Shown here: one piece after another, positions 1 to 10,440 of the stretch | Position numbering within the stretch: the first letter of the stretch is position 1 | How the letters are laid out: the number at the start of each line of letters is the position of its first letter | Translations under genes and position numbers: made by a program | Notes under the pieces: generated by a model | What the model saw: only the letters and a program-made list of their open reading frames with translations | Database searches by the model: none | What the model was told of the DNA's origin: nothing | Assembly (NCBI GenBank): GCA_958298945.1 | Contig: OY282605.1 | Location: 29,800,811-29,864,810 of the forward strand | DNA length: 64,000 nucleotides | From: Atherix ibis | Taxonomy: Eukaryota > Arthropoda > Insecta > Diptera > Athericidae | Direction of reading: 5' to 3'

Positions 1-860
1 AATTTTTCTTGTAAATAAGTAAAAAAAAAAGAAATTGAAAATTATATTTGCAAACTAATGAATCAATATTGGGAATATTTTTTAGTAAGCTAACAATGGT
101 AAAATTAATCAATAACTATGATATGACAGTTATTGATCATGTTTGCAAATTGAAAATTACCAATTATTCTCTCTCTTCAAATAATAAAAATAAACATGAA
201 ACAAGAAGTTTTTATATGTAAATATGCTGTAGCATAAAAGAAAATTACAAAAAGAAACTTGATTAAAATGAATTTTTTCTTCCTTATTTTAGCAAATGTT
301 TTTTTTTGGAAATACAAATTTTCTAATAAAATTTTTAGTAGTTTTTTTAATAAAACCACTAAAAAATATATTTTCCAAAAAAAAGTGAAAATTATATTTG
401 AATAAAAAAAACTATTTTAACTGTAAGCACATTGTTTTTGAATACGAAACTAGTCGAAAACGAAAGATTTAAGACAGAAACTGGAAAATATTTTAGAATT
501 ATAATAAACTAATAATTGATAAATCTAATTTTATATGAAAAATGCAAATATTCAATAATACCAAAAATATATTAAAGACAGAAAATAACTTTTACTATAC
601 ATAATCACAAGGTCATTTATTGCCAAATAAGTGTAATTAATTATTTCCAATTTAAATATAAAAAAAATGTGGTATTTTTAAATAAAAATAAATTATATTC
701 TATATTTTTTTTGCATTACCAAATATCAATAACTTGTTTTAAATAGAAAACTATTAGAATATAATAAAAATAAACTATAAATTTTAGAAAACAATAAATT
801 TATTACAAACTATAAATTTCAAGAAATAAAATTTATTTCTATTGAAAACGAACTAACCCG
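1..860. other. AT-rich stretch, no gene seen
   Basis: Long A/T runs with stops in all frames. The only open frame (177-359, minus) is low-complexity Lys/Phe/Ile-rich and looks like chance. No repeat ends or recognisable protein. Confidence 0.6.
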
Positions 861-1920
861 ATATGGATGGTGCCAATAATGATTCAAATTTAAACGTAGG
901 ACTTAATTCAGTACCGAATGTGGTCCTTGAGAATTGAATTAGAACACAGCTAGATGCTTTTTTTTAAGTGTATAATGTGTGTTTGTATGAAGAAATCTGT
1001 CCCCAGCGTTGGAAGGAATCTGTCTGCAGCGTTCTTCTTCTACCGAAGGGTAAGAAACCATTCGATGGTCCATCCTACTACCACCCTATTTGTTTATTGG
1101 ATATGGCCTGGAAAGTGTTGCAAAGAATAATTTACAATCGCTTGGAGTAGTATACCGAGGAGCCCAAAGATCTATCAAGAAACCAGTATGAATTTAGAGA
1201 GGTTATATTAACGTTGGATATCATCTAGACAGAAGTTGATATGGCCCGTTAGGCAGTTGAAGGAAAACTATGGAAACGAGGTACTAAGCAATACTGCGGC
1301 ATCGGTAAACTTGATGTCGAAAATCCCAATTTTGGTATCGTAATAGTCCTGCAGTATATTAGAAAAATAATTGCAGACTATCTTACCGACACAACGCTGA
1401 TATACGGTACCAAAATTAGGACGTAAGCATACACCATCAGTCGCAAAGCCCCGCAGGGCTCAGTCCTCGGCCATTGCCATGGAATATCACGTATGACGCG
1501 CTGCTCAAACCGCCAATGCGTAAAGGAGTAACTTTGCTTTTGATATTGCGGCGATTTCTTTTGAAATGTTATTTTCACAGCCATATAACTTTCTGCAATA
1601 TAATTTCAATATCTGCGAATTCAGATAGACGTCAATATCTGAAAATCACTGCTGAAAAAGTAAGTCGGGTTGTAAATACCTTAGCAAGGATCATTTCTAA
1701 CCATGGAATGCCCAAAAAGAGGTGCGCAGGCTTCTGTTCATAGTTGTCGGCTCTATGATACTCTTCACATCCCCTGTTTTGACAGAAGATATAGTGACGA
1801 AAACGTATGATCGTCAGGTGGTGGCATTCAAAGTCGCAACAGCATTCCTTACTATCTTGTATAATGCTGTCTGGTAGATGAAAAGAGCCGGAATATAATG
1901 AAATCTGTAGTGGATTGATG
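860..1920 (+). mobile_element. Non-LTR retrotransposon remnant, R1-like reverse transcriptase (broken)
   Basis: A decayed reverse transcriptase read across several + frames. Near 905-1150 the translation has the RT fingers pattern (RWKESV, LLPKGKKP, YYHPICLLDMAWKVLQRIIYNRLE region), followed by a Leu-Ser-Arg-Asn-Gln-Tyr stretch that corresponds to the usual LSxxQYGFR motif. At 1440-1500 is a PQGSVLG-like motif (APQGSVLG) followed by a W-N-I-x-Y-D-A-L-L match. The YADD catalytic box is not recognisable. From 1632 the post-RT part is visible, with a KAxRVVxxLARIxxNxGMPK pattern, then TEDIVTKTYDRQVVAFKVATAF, which resembles the region before the C-terminal Cys/His motif in R1-like elements. Stops and frameshifts are frequent, so it is dead. 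The 3560-3990 segment may be its 3' end, separated by later insertions. The R1-like clade assignment is from remembered motif style and is tentative. Confidence 0.75.
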
Positions 1921-2320
1921 CCCACTATAGTCTACACTGTAGATAGTATACACTGTAGATGTACTGTACTCAACAACAAGAAAAAACGAATAAATATAAT
2001 TACTTTTTTTTTAAATCGAGTTGACTAAGATGTGAACGAAATACTCTACGTTAGATTATAAGTTTGTTAATATGGCTAGTTAATTTAATAAAAAAGAAAT
2101 ATAGTTGAATTGTTGTAGTAAAATGGCAGTTGATAAATAATAAGTATTAAAACAAAAATTTGTTTAAAATATAATCTAAAATTAAATAAATGTTGTGTTA
2201 GTTGTTTGAAAATATATAAATAAAATAAGGTCTTGGAAAAAGGGATGATGCCTAATTACACAAATAAAGAATAACGTTCCTCTTAATTGTATATCTAAAT
2301 TAAATGGTAATACAACTATA
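1921..2320. other. AT-rich spacer between retrotransposon parts
   Basis: No open frame or known motif. It lies between the RT remnant and the mariner insertion and may be decayed element sequence. Confidence 0.4.
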
Positions 2321-2322
2321 TA

Positions 2323-3523
2323 CGAGGGTCGTTCAATAAGTTCTTAGAAAAAGATTGAAAAAAAACGGTTTTCAACATAATCTCCTTTTAGCTCTATACA
2401 CTCTTCCAACCGTTTTTCCAAAATTTTTATCCCGTCCAAAAAATAGGATTTCAGAAGTTCTGCAAAATACTCATCCGTTTGAGCAATGACGTCCTCGTTG
2501 GAAGTGAACCGTCGTCCGCCAAGCCATTTTTCAGATTGGGGAAAAGAAAATAGTCACTCGGGGCCAAATCTGGTGAATAAGCGGGATGCTGCAACAATTC
2601 CATTCTCAATTCCACAATTTTGGCCATGGAAACAGCGCAGGTGTGCACACTCGCATTGTCCTGATGCAAGAGGATTTTTTTCTTCTTCAGATGGGGGCGT
2701 TTCTCTTTGATTTTCTCGCTCAACCGTTGCAATAACGACGCGTAATACGCTCCTGTTATTGTTTTTCCTTTTTCCAAGTAGTCGATAAAAATGATGTCCT
2801 GCGAATCCCAAAAGACCGTGGCCATCACCTTGCCGGCCTATGGCCCAGTTTTTCCTTCTTCGGAGCCCGTTCACCCTTGAAAATCTACTGTGATGACTGT
2901 CTCTTCGTTTCTGGAGTGTAGTAGTGTATCCAGGTTTCGTCCACAGTGACATATCGACGAAGGAATTCGGCAAGATTGCGATGAAAGAGTGCCAACATAG
3001 GCATCCATCTTGCCGAAATTTTTTTCACAGACAATTTTTCATGCAAAATTGAAGTGACTGTACCTTGTGATATGCCCGTGGCCTCAACTAATTCGCGCAC
3101 TTTAATTCGCCGATCGTTCAAAATCAGATCGTGGATTTTGTCGATGATTTCAGGAGTAGACACCTCAATTGGGCGTCCTGAACGATGTTCATCTTTTGTT
3201 GATGAACGGTCACGTTTAAATTCATTCACCCAATTGTAAACACAGGTGCAGATGTGCCATGAACTGCATCCAACTCGGCTTTGATTTCTTTCGGGCTTAA
3301 ACCTTTCAAATGGAGATGTTTGATGACAGCCCTAAACTCGCTTTTTTCCATTGTTATGCACAAATAAATGTCGTTTACTTTAATCGACGATAGAAATTGA
3401 CCTACGCTATGGATCGAGCTGAAATTTTGACCGACACTACGAGCGCAAATTTCTCGGATTTTTTTACCGACACTACGAGCGCAAATTTCTCGGATTTTCT
3501 AAGGACTTATTAAACGACCCTCA
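2323..3523 (-). mobile_element. Mariner element, ends and TA duplication preserved
   Basis: Inverted ends are visible. The left end reads CGAGGGTCGTTCAATAAGTT, and the right end is its near-perfect complement (terminal base and two others differ). Both ends are flanked by TA (2321-2322 and 3524-3525), the usual mariner target duplication. Length is 1201 bp, close to full length for mariner. The untranslated region beside the right end holds a 36-bp tandem duplication (about 3430-3500, unit beginning ACCGACACTACGAGCG). The element separates an R1-like RT remnant (860-1920) from an R1-like C-terminal remnant (3560-3990), which suggests it landed in or near that older element. Confidence 0.9.
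2347..3351 (-). pseudogene. Mariner transposase, DD34D, frameshifted
   Basis: Would encode the cut-and-paste transposase acting on the ends at 2323 and 3523. The start is the ATG at 3351-3349 (MEKSEFRAVIKHLHLKGLSP), giving the usual N-terminal helix-turn-helix. A one-base shift after the TSAPV residues moves the reading to the frame open at 3229-2885 (NEFKRDR, SGRP, then the second HTH SQGTVTSILHEKL). The catalytic triad is visible in pieces: TVDETWIHYYTPE (first Asp, near 2940), LLHQDNASVHT (second Asp) and YSPDLAPSDYFLFPNLK (third Asp, 34 residues later). More shifts lie near 2900 and after the third Asp, where DEYFAELLKSYFLDG continues in another frame. The triad survives but the frame does not, so it is inactive. 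It resembles Irritans/Mellifera-type mariners; subfamily is uncertain. Confidence 0.88.
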
Positions 3524-3559
3524 TATATAAATAACTATAAAATTCCTCGGCGCACCATT

Positions 3560-3995
3560 AGCAATATGGAATAATATTAGACATTAGCGAGGTAGCAACA
3601 ATACTTGAATTTATCGATTAGAGGAAGATGTACTTATCCTGTCATAGCCATGTGGAACGAAAAAGCCACGGAGAAGTGGACGACTATATGGCACAATATC
3701 TGACAGGTCATGTGTGCTTCAGGGCATAAATACACGTATATCCGTTGATGCAGCATATCCCAATTGTCGATATAAAATCGAGGATGCGGAATATGTGTTC
3801 TTCCACTATACATGGTTTACCGATGAAACGAAGAAAGTGGAGAAAATAATCGGCGAACAACTGCTCCAGAAGTTTTCATTCCCCATAAATGATAACATCG
3901 CAGGCATGCTAGGGTGCAGTAGCTGAATACGCATCCCGAGTAATAAAGAAGCCTATTCATGAAGACAGAATGTAAGAAGGGCAACCTGCAGCATA
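3560..3995 (+). mobile_element. Non-LTR retrotransposon C-terminal remnant (R1-like Cys/His region)
   Basis: A + strand translation begins HGEVDDYMAQYLTGHVCFRA (about 3669-3728). It then shifts frame into the 70-residue reading at 3714-3926, with YPNCRYKIEDAEYVFFHYTWF. This is the end of ORF2 in R1-like elements, where a Cys...Cys...EDAEHVxFHCxRF motif is followed by ExxGExL and AEYA. The second half of the Cys/His motif is damaged (FHYTWF rather than FHCPRF). It probably belongs with the RT remnant at 860-1920. Downstream, 4000-4170 may be its 3' tail. Confidence 0.7.
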
Positions 3996-5804
3996 AATAG
4001 GATAATAGGCTTGATACCAGTCTAATCCCATGAAGTAACGCGTGGACATTGTTTCATTGAAAGTCACATTTGAAGAACAGGGATGTGGGTTTTATTAAGT
4101 AAAAATACCATACACTGTCGGGTTTCGTATCTCTACAGTGTCTTTAGAAAATTTTCCTTTACTAACGTAAAAAAAAATAATATACTTCTGCCAGGACGGT
4201 TCTATCACTTTTTTACAAAACATAATAACAATCATTATACACAAAATAATTATTAATATTAAAATAATTAATATAAATTACAAAATCTTTATTTAAGGTT
4301 TACTAGTTGAAATGTGGTGGATACTGGAAAACTCCGTTGTTTTTTTTTATTGGAAATAACGAAATATACATAAAAAAATTCATGAACACATTTATAAGGT
4401 ATAAGATACATTTCTATTTTTGGAAAGTATTCACCGAAAAGGTCAATGACAAAAATATTTTCAATAATAATAATATATTAATCATCTGTGGTTTTAAAAT
4501 ATAATATATACAGTTTAAAAAAAATTTCTACAAAAATATTTAAAAGATTTTATGGCATTTGCATTTATTTTTTTTTCTTCTTACACACATATTCTCATGC
4601 ATATTTTGACCATATTTTCATTTTCTTTTTTTTATCAAAGAAACAGGAAATTTTCAAACACTTTCACCCAATTTGAGGGAATATTTGAAAATGAACAGTA
4701 AACATTTATAAATTAGTTAGTTAGTTTTGTATACTTTCATTTTCCTAATAATCATATAATCATATTAATAACATATGATCGATAATGTATGGATATGAAT
4801 AATTTCGAATTCTAAACAAAACTATCGAAATAATGTTAACATTCCATTTAACTGAAGATGTTACAACGATTTTCCCAAATTATTTTCTATATTAACTCAA
4901 ATCAATCACTTCGATATTGACTGATAATCAATCTCATCTTTTTAATTTTACTTTTATTATACGTATCTACACATGCCATGCACATAAACAGGGAAAACAA
5001 AAATTTTCAAAATTGGTAATCTTATTTTAATTATTATAAATTTAAAAGTAAAATAATTATAAAAATTAGCAAATTTTTTTAACCAATTAAACATAAAGTT
5101 CATTTTTTATCAATTAAATATAAAAATCACTTAAATGTGAATATATTTTGTTATATCTAATATTGATAATTCTCTACAGCATTTACAATGTATTATTTTT
5201 AATCGATTCCAATTTATCTATCATATTTTCATTAAAACGATTATAAATAAAAAAAAATTAAAAACAATTTGTAATAAATCATGTCGACAATTTATAAAGA
5301 TTAGTTCCGGATATAAACAATGAAAATACGCCAACATAATTTGTAGTTTATAGTTTATATTTTTGCTTATTTTGAATTTATTTTCGGACTTAAAGCGCGT
5401 GCTTTTATTAAATAATGTGTTGGCTTTTTGCATAAATACAGCATCCATTTTTCCCATCACCTACGTACTCATAGTATGAATGCAATATTTGTAGCTATTC
5501 AGACTTTGTTTTTTTTTATTTACAATTTTTATAATACCTTTTAAAGTGTAAAAAAAATGATACCAAATGAAGTTCAATAGCCTGGGAACTAGATGTATGA
5601 AAAAAGAAAATTATCTGCTCAAATTATCAGATAAAGCAATTATTTACTTTTATAATAATATTAAAGGATTTGAAAAGTGCAGCTCCGCCATTTCGTTGCT
5701 GTTAATTATTATCTCATTCAAGATAATATTTGTTTAGCATTAAATTATAGATAAATATTAAAATTATTGTAGATAAACATTAAGCAACATGTTAAAAAAA
5801 AATT
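3996..5804. other. AT-rich, no gene seen
   Basis: Apart from a possible retrotransposon tail up to about 4170, this is A/T-rich sequence with chance open frames (4307-4504, 4488-4676, 5221-5460) rich in Phe, Lys and Ile and matching nothing I recognise. Confidence 0.5.
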
Positions 5805-6060
5805 TTATGCTGATTTTTCGAACAAAATTTTCCTCAGTTCCTCCAATGAGGCTCAGTTCTCGCTCCGTGGATATGTCAATTAGCAAAATATTTGTATATG
5901 AGGCTCAAAAGCCCACAAGTGACTGAGGAGACGCCATTTTATCTTTGAAAAGTATCTGTCTGGTGCGTTTTTGAGTCTAACGGTGTCAATGACCTGTATT
6001 TTTTTCCCAAATGAAGCATAAAAGACCGGTACCCTAAATTATCAGCACTATAACCGTTAT

Positions 6061-6878
6061 ATAGGGTGTTCCAAATATCACGCAAGATTTCAATTTTCTA
6101 CCATTTGTGACAGCTGACAGTTCAGGCGTTAATAAAAATGGAGCGGTACACGAAGGTTAAGCCATATTTTAAAAATAATGATGATTTGGCAGCTACAGTT
6201 CACAATTTTCATAAAATAAATATGATTTAATGTCATCAACTGTGAAGAGATTAATTAAAAAATTTCAGGAGACTGAATCAATTAATTATCTCAAGCATAA
6301 GTCGTTCAACGAAAAAAACATTTGTTATCTCAAGCATAAGAGTGCTGCTGAGAGTCCAGGAATATCAATTCGGCAACGTGGTCATGAATTCGCTATATTG
6401 AGAAGCTCTGTACAGCGTATTCTGACAAAATATTTGCATCTTCATACTTACAAAGTTCAATTGACTCAAGAACTGATGCCTACTGACCACGTACAGTGCA
6501 TGGCAGTCGTTAAATGGATTATGGAACAACAACAAGCGAACGTTGATTTTTCTAACTAAATCTTCTTTATCGATGAGGCTCATTTTCATCTTGATGGCTT
6601 TGGTATTTGACAAAATTGTCGTATTTGGGGTTCAGAAAACCCACGAGTGATTGTTGAGAAACAAATGCATCCAAAATGTGTTTGATGCGGGTTTTGGGCT
6701 GTAGGCGTCATCGGAACATTCTTCTTCGAAAATGCAGCTCTCAGGCAATAACAGTTAATGGTGTTCGCTATCGCGACATGATAATCCAGTTTGTTATGCC
6801 TAAATTGCAAAAAGGCACCACATGCCACACAGGCCGAGGAACAATTCAATTACGACATTTCCTTTTTGGGGGACCCTT
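6061..6878 (+). mobile_element. Element B: Tc1/mariner-superfamily insertion with dead transposase
   Basis: Inserted into the family A copy. Its left end AGGGTGTTCCAAA and the complement of its right end AGGGTCCCCCAAA match at 10 of 13 bases, and TA-type junctions rejoin the host copy. The transposase starts at the ATG at 6138 (MERYTKVKPYFKNNDDLAA) and is broken within 30 codons. The frame at 6230-6559 gives the helix-turn-helix half (STVKRLIKKFQETES, then SSVQRILTKYLHLHTYKVQL). After that come the first catalytic region, IDEAHFHLDGF, and WGSENPRVIVEKQMHP across frames. Near 6800 the expected QQDGATCHT reads QKGTTCHT, so the second Asp is lost. The third catalytic region is deleted, the sequence running straight into the right end. 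It belongs to the insect type with a DUF4817-like N-terminus; the family name is from memory. Confidence 0.82.
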
Positions 6879-7239
6879 TATGACCAATTTTTTTTGGCCT
6901 AAACTTAAAGATTTCAATCTGTACGGTGGGTAGTTTTATCAAAACAAAGCTACAAGCTACACAAAAATGCAAATTTCGGAGTAATTGCACGAAAAGTTCT
7001 CAGGACACATAAATTCAATATTTGGTAATGTCAGTTGGCTTCTAAGATTGGGCGATTTGACGCCGTTGAATTTTTTTTTCTACAGTTACTTACAAGATCA
7101 TATTTTTGCGCGGATATTTTTAAAATTTAAAATTATTTAAAAATTAACATTAATGAATTAATGGACAAATTACAGCACGAAATATGCGAATAAGTCTTTA
7201 AAACTTATCTCAGAAGGATCAAGTTTTGCAAGAGGTTTT

Positions 7240-7773
7240 GCTTACAGTTTTCTTCGATTGCACGGATGCAGCATGAGTTCTTGCCACAGGGTAGAGTGGT
7301 CAATAAGGAATATTACCTGCAAGTTATGCGCAAGTTGCGTGAAGCAATCCGCCAGAAACGCCTGGATTTGTGGAAGAACAAAAATTAGCTGTTGCACCAT
7401 GATAACGCCCCTGCTCACGCATCGTTGCTTGTGCGCGAATTTTTGGCCAAAAACAATACCCTAATAATGCCCTAGCCACCGCATTCCCCAGATCTGCCCC
7501 CCTGTGACTTTTTCTTGTTCCCTAAACTGAAGAGCCCCATGAAATGATGACGCTACGCTACGATTGAGGATATAAATACGGCATTGAAGGAGGAGTTGAA
7601 GAAGATCACAAAAAATGATTTTTTGAAGGGCTTCGCGGATTGGAAAAAAACGTTGGCACAAGTGTATAAAATCTGGTGGGAATTACTTTGAAGGGGACAA
7701 AATAGATATTCATGAATTAATAAATAATTTTTGAAAAAATGCAAAATTCGCGATATTTTTTGAATAGACCTCG
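7240..7773 (+). mobile_element. CGAGGTCTG mariner, 5'-truncated copy
   Basis: C-terminal half of a DD34D mariner transposase in broken frames: HHEFLPQGRTVNKEYYLQV, then HHDNAPAHASLLVREFLAKN (second Asp) and a damaged SPDLAPCDFFLFPKLK (third Asp), ending GGDYFEGDKIDIHE. The right end, TTTGAATAGACCTCG, is followed by TA at 7774-7775 and family A sequence resumes. The left end and N-terminal half are missing, together with a little of the host copy, so a deletion removed both. Related copies: 13138-13808, 29529-30427 and 58020-58518. Confidence 0.85.
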
Positions 7774-7906
7774 TATATTATAGAAAATGGCAATATCTAA
7801 GCAATATAATTATATAAAAATTTTATTAATGTAAAAATTACCTATATTTTAAGTAAGTTTTACTTAATTTTATTTTTTTAATACAAATTGGATAATCCTT
7901 TATTAT

Positions 7907-9161
7907 TATTACTAATAATTATGCAAAACTTTCTATACAATAATTAAATTTTTCTAATATAAACTCAGATAGGTTTTCGTTATTTTTATATAATTTTCAA
8001 TAAATGTTTATAGGTAATAAAATTTATCAAATTATAATATGTATGACTCCATAAAAGAGAAACTGTATCTACATCTCAAAATGTCAATTTCAATTAAAGG
8101 TATTCACCTATAGTATTTAAAAATATTAATATAGAAGAAGAAAAAAACTATTTTATAAGCAAATATAATATATTCAATTTACTTAGCATCAATTATTGAT
8201 AAAAAAATGTCAACATAGTAAACTATAACATTTTGGAGACTCAATAAATTGCTGCTCCTATTTTCTTGTCTTCACATCTAAATATACCCTTCCAGAAATT
8301 TCAACAATACATATTTTCATTTAATAATATAAGAAGAAAATGAACAATAACGACAATAAATATGATATTCTTACATCATCATCTATTTAAATGTACACCT
8401 ACACGACACGATTTTATTTAAAAAAACTTTTTGTTCAATAAAAAATGCAGCGAAATAAGTGACTCAGTTTTCAAATACGAGTATGATAATGTCACATGAA
8501 ATAAGAATATAATATTATGAAAAAATACTTAAAATTTATTCATATAAATATATTATAAACGATGTGCTAATTTAACGTGTGATATCTAATTTCAGTTGCA
8601 ATTTTAAAATGCAATCGTAACCAAATCAAAATAGCAGAAAGTAAAAGGCGACATTCAAATGCGGGACAAGCACGATTTTTATAGCTCACGTGTACGTGCT
8701 TTTAATTCTAATAAATAGCAGGTCAGATGTATAAATTGTCAAAATATATTTGATCATTCATTTAAAATCAAATAACGTATATTTGAACTCTTTAAATTGT
8801 ATACATTTTGTTAACATAATATTGGAAAAACTTTCGATTTTACTGATATTTTAACAAAAATTCTCAATTTAATTTATTTAGTTTTTGGTGAAAAATTTCA
8901 CTTTTTTCGATTTTAACAAATGTAAACTATTCACGTATGAATTTTAATGTATTTAAAAAAAAAACTTCTCAAAAAATATATATACTTAGGTACGTAATTT
9001 GGACCTCTCGAACATGTTTACTTGGTAAACTCCTCTTCCTGCACCAATACATTAATGAATGATGAATCTCACACTTTCATTTCTTACCCTTGGATCTGAC
9101 CTTTCTTCCAGCTCACACTTTCGAGCTATATATGTGAACATGGATGACTCTCAATTATAAT
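7907..9161. other. AT-rich, no gene seen
   Basis: A/T-rich sequence with no open frame above 60 codons and no recognised element. Confidence 0.5.
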
Positions 9162-9557
9162 TCGAGGGGTGTATGATTAATACCTGACTTCGATAAGGCA
9201 TCAAAAAGAAAATTCCCTTTCAGCAAGACAATGTACGTTTCGGCAAAATTCCATAAGTTAGGATATGAATTACTTCCGCATCCACCATATTCACTAGATT
9301 TGGTCCCAGCAATTAATACCTAATTTCCGAATATGAAAAAATGGCTCGACGAAAAAAGATTTGGTTTAAGCGATGAAACAAACGCTTATTTTGAAGTATT
9401 GCAGACAACATATTTTTTATAGGAAGTACAAACGATAGAAAAACGTTGAACTAAATGTATTGAGCTAAAAGAACATTATATTAAGAAATAAAATAAATTT
9501 TACACATAAAAATGTTTTTTTCTTGTCAAGGCCAAGTATTAATCATATAAACCTTGT
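9162..9557 (+). mobile_element. Short mariner deletion derivative
   Basis: Inverted ends are visible. The left CGAGGGGTGTATGATTAATA (9163-9182) matches the complement of the right CAAGTATTAATCATATAAACC (about 9533-9553). Between them is only the C-terminal third of a mariner transposase in broken frame: QQDNVRFG (second Asp region), HPPYSLDLVPA (third Asp region damaged), then PNMKKWLDEKRFGLSDETNAYFE and TKCIELKEHYI. The 5' end runs directly into the second catalytic Asp region, so about two thirds of the element is missing. It is non-autonomous and belongs to a different subfamily from the other mariners here. Confidence 0.72.
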
Positions 9558-9785
9558 AGATACAAATGCTGCATGAATTTTTCACACCTGATTAAAACAG
9601 AAATTTTGCCTGGAAAAGATATTACCTCTTTTTGAGCACACCAATTTAATAGAATTAAGACTGCAAAGCACTTAAAGTCAAAAGGGTATTGAAGAAGGCC
9701 CAACGAAAAGGGCGGAATGAATCCACTGCCTACATTGACATAAACTCTTCTCCAAAGGATGCCAGATTAAGAAAAAAAGCTCTCA
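9558..9785. other. Unassigned spacer
   Basis: May hold more of the following retrotransposon remnant, but no motif is clear. Confidence 0.3.
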
Positions 9786-10440
9786 GGATGACATAATTGT
9801 CAATTCAACATTGTTGAGATCAGCTCTTACGTTTCTTACTTGTGGCAGTTCCACCTGCCACAGCGACAAACTATTATTCAGCAGTAACCTTCCCATTCCT
9901 AACAATACTTCTACATACACTTTGAACCACCAAACCTTTATTACTAAATTCCACCACACGTTTAAATCATTCAAGGGAATATACTATCTTCTAGTAAGGA
10001 AAAAGTTCATTTCAGGATGATTATGGAGATACCTTCGATAATGTATTCACAAACTGCATATAGGACCGGCTGGGGCACGCAATCTCTTCTGTTCCACCTT
10101 CAGCATACCACGAATGACTGTTATAAGAATGGTCTACATGGTCTGATTCTTCTGGACTTAGAAAAGGCTTTAAACAAGATTTGCCCAGTTGGCAGAATAG
10201 GGCATCGATACTCAAACTCTCCCTCGTCTCGAGTCATAACGGTTCAAGCAAATGGGTACTATTCAACGTACCGCAGTGTGGAAAATGGAATTCCACAGGG
10301 ATGTCTACTTTCCACCAATATTATCAATATATATCCGCATTCCCCATCCTCTTCTCTACCGAACATTCCTTATTTTAAATACGCAAACAAAAATGATTGT
10401 ATTTGTTGCTGAAAATACACAACGGTGCCAAGCTTAAAGT
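9786..10440 (+). mobile_element. Non-LTR retrotransposon remnant, Jockey-like reverse transcriptase
   Basis: The 10017-10412 frame holds RT blocks: QTAYRTGWGTQSLLFHL (Q-x-G-F-R-x-G-x-G-T-x-x-x-L-L block), GLILLDLEKALNKI (first catalytic block, normally FLDIEKAFD; the second Asp of this motif is now Asn) and NGYYSTYRSVENGIPQGCLLS (GVPQGSVLSP block). The YADD box should follow at about 10370. YFKYANKNDCI is present there, so the catalytic Asp-Asp is lost. The segment before 10017 is only weakly RT-like, and 10499-10729 may be a further remnant. Jockey-like is a tentative call. Confidence 0.68.

Larger units (their letters stand above)
5805..7906 (+). mobile_element. Family A Tc1/mariner-superfamily copy, interrupted twice
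   Basis: Family A is a decayed transposon repeated across this window. This copy is recognised at 5820-6060 by the GAGGCTCAGTTCTCGCTCCG region. That stretch corresponds to a transposase DEAHFxLxGYVNKQNCRIWGSENP segment around the first catalytic Asp. The copy resumes at 6879 (GGCCTAAACTTAAAG...), passes the region encoding the second and third catalytic Asp (GACGCCGTTGAATTTTTTTT near 7060), stops at 7239 and resumes at 7776. It ends near 7886-7906 with AAATTGGATAATCCTTTA, the family's 3' end. Element B (6061-6878) and a mariner fragment (7240-7773) interrupt it. No open frame survives. Confidence 0.8.
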
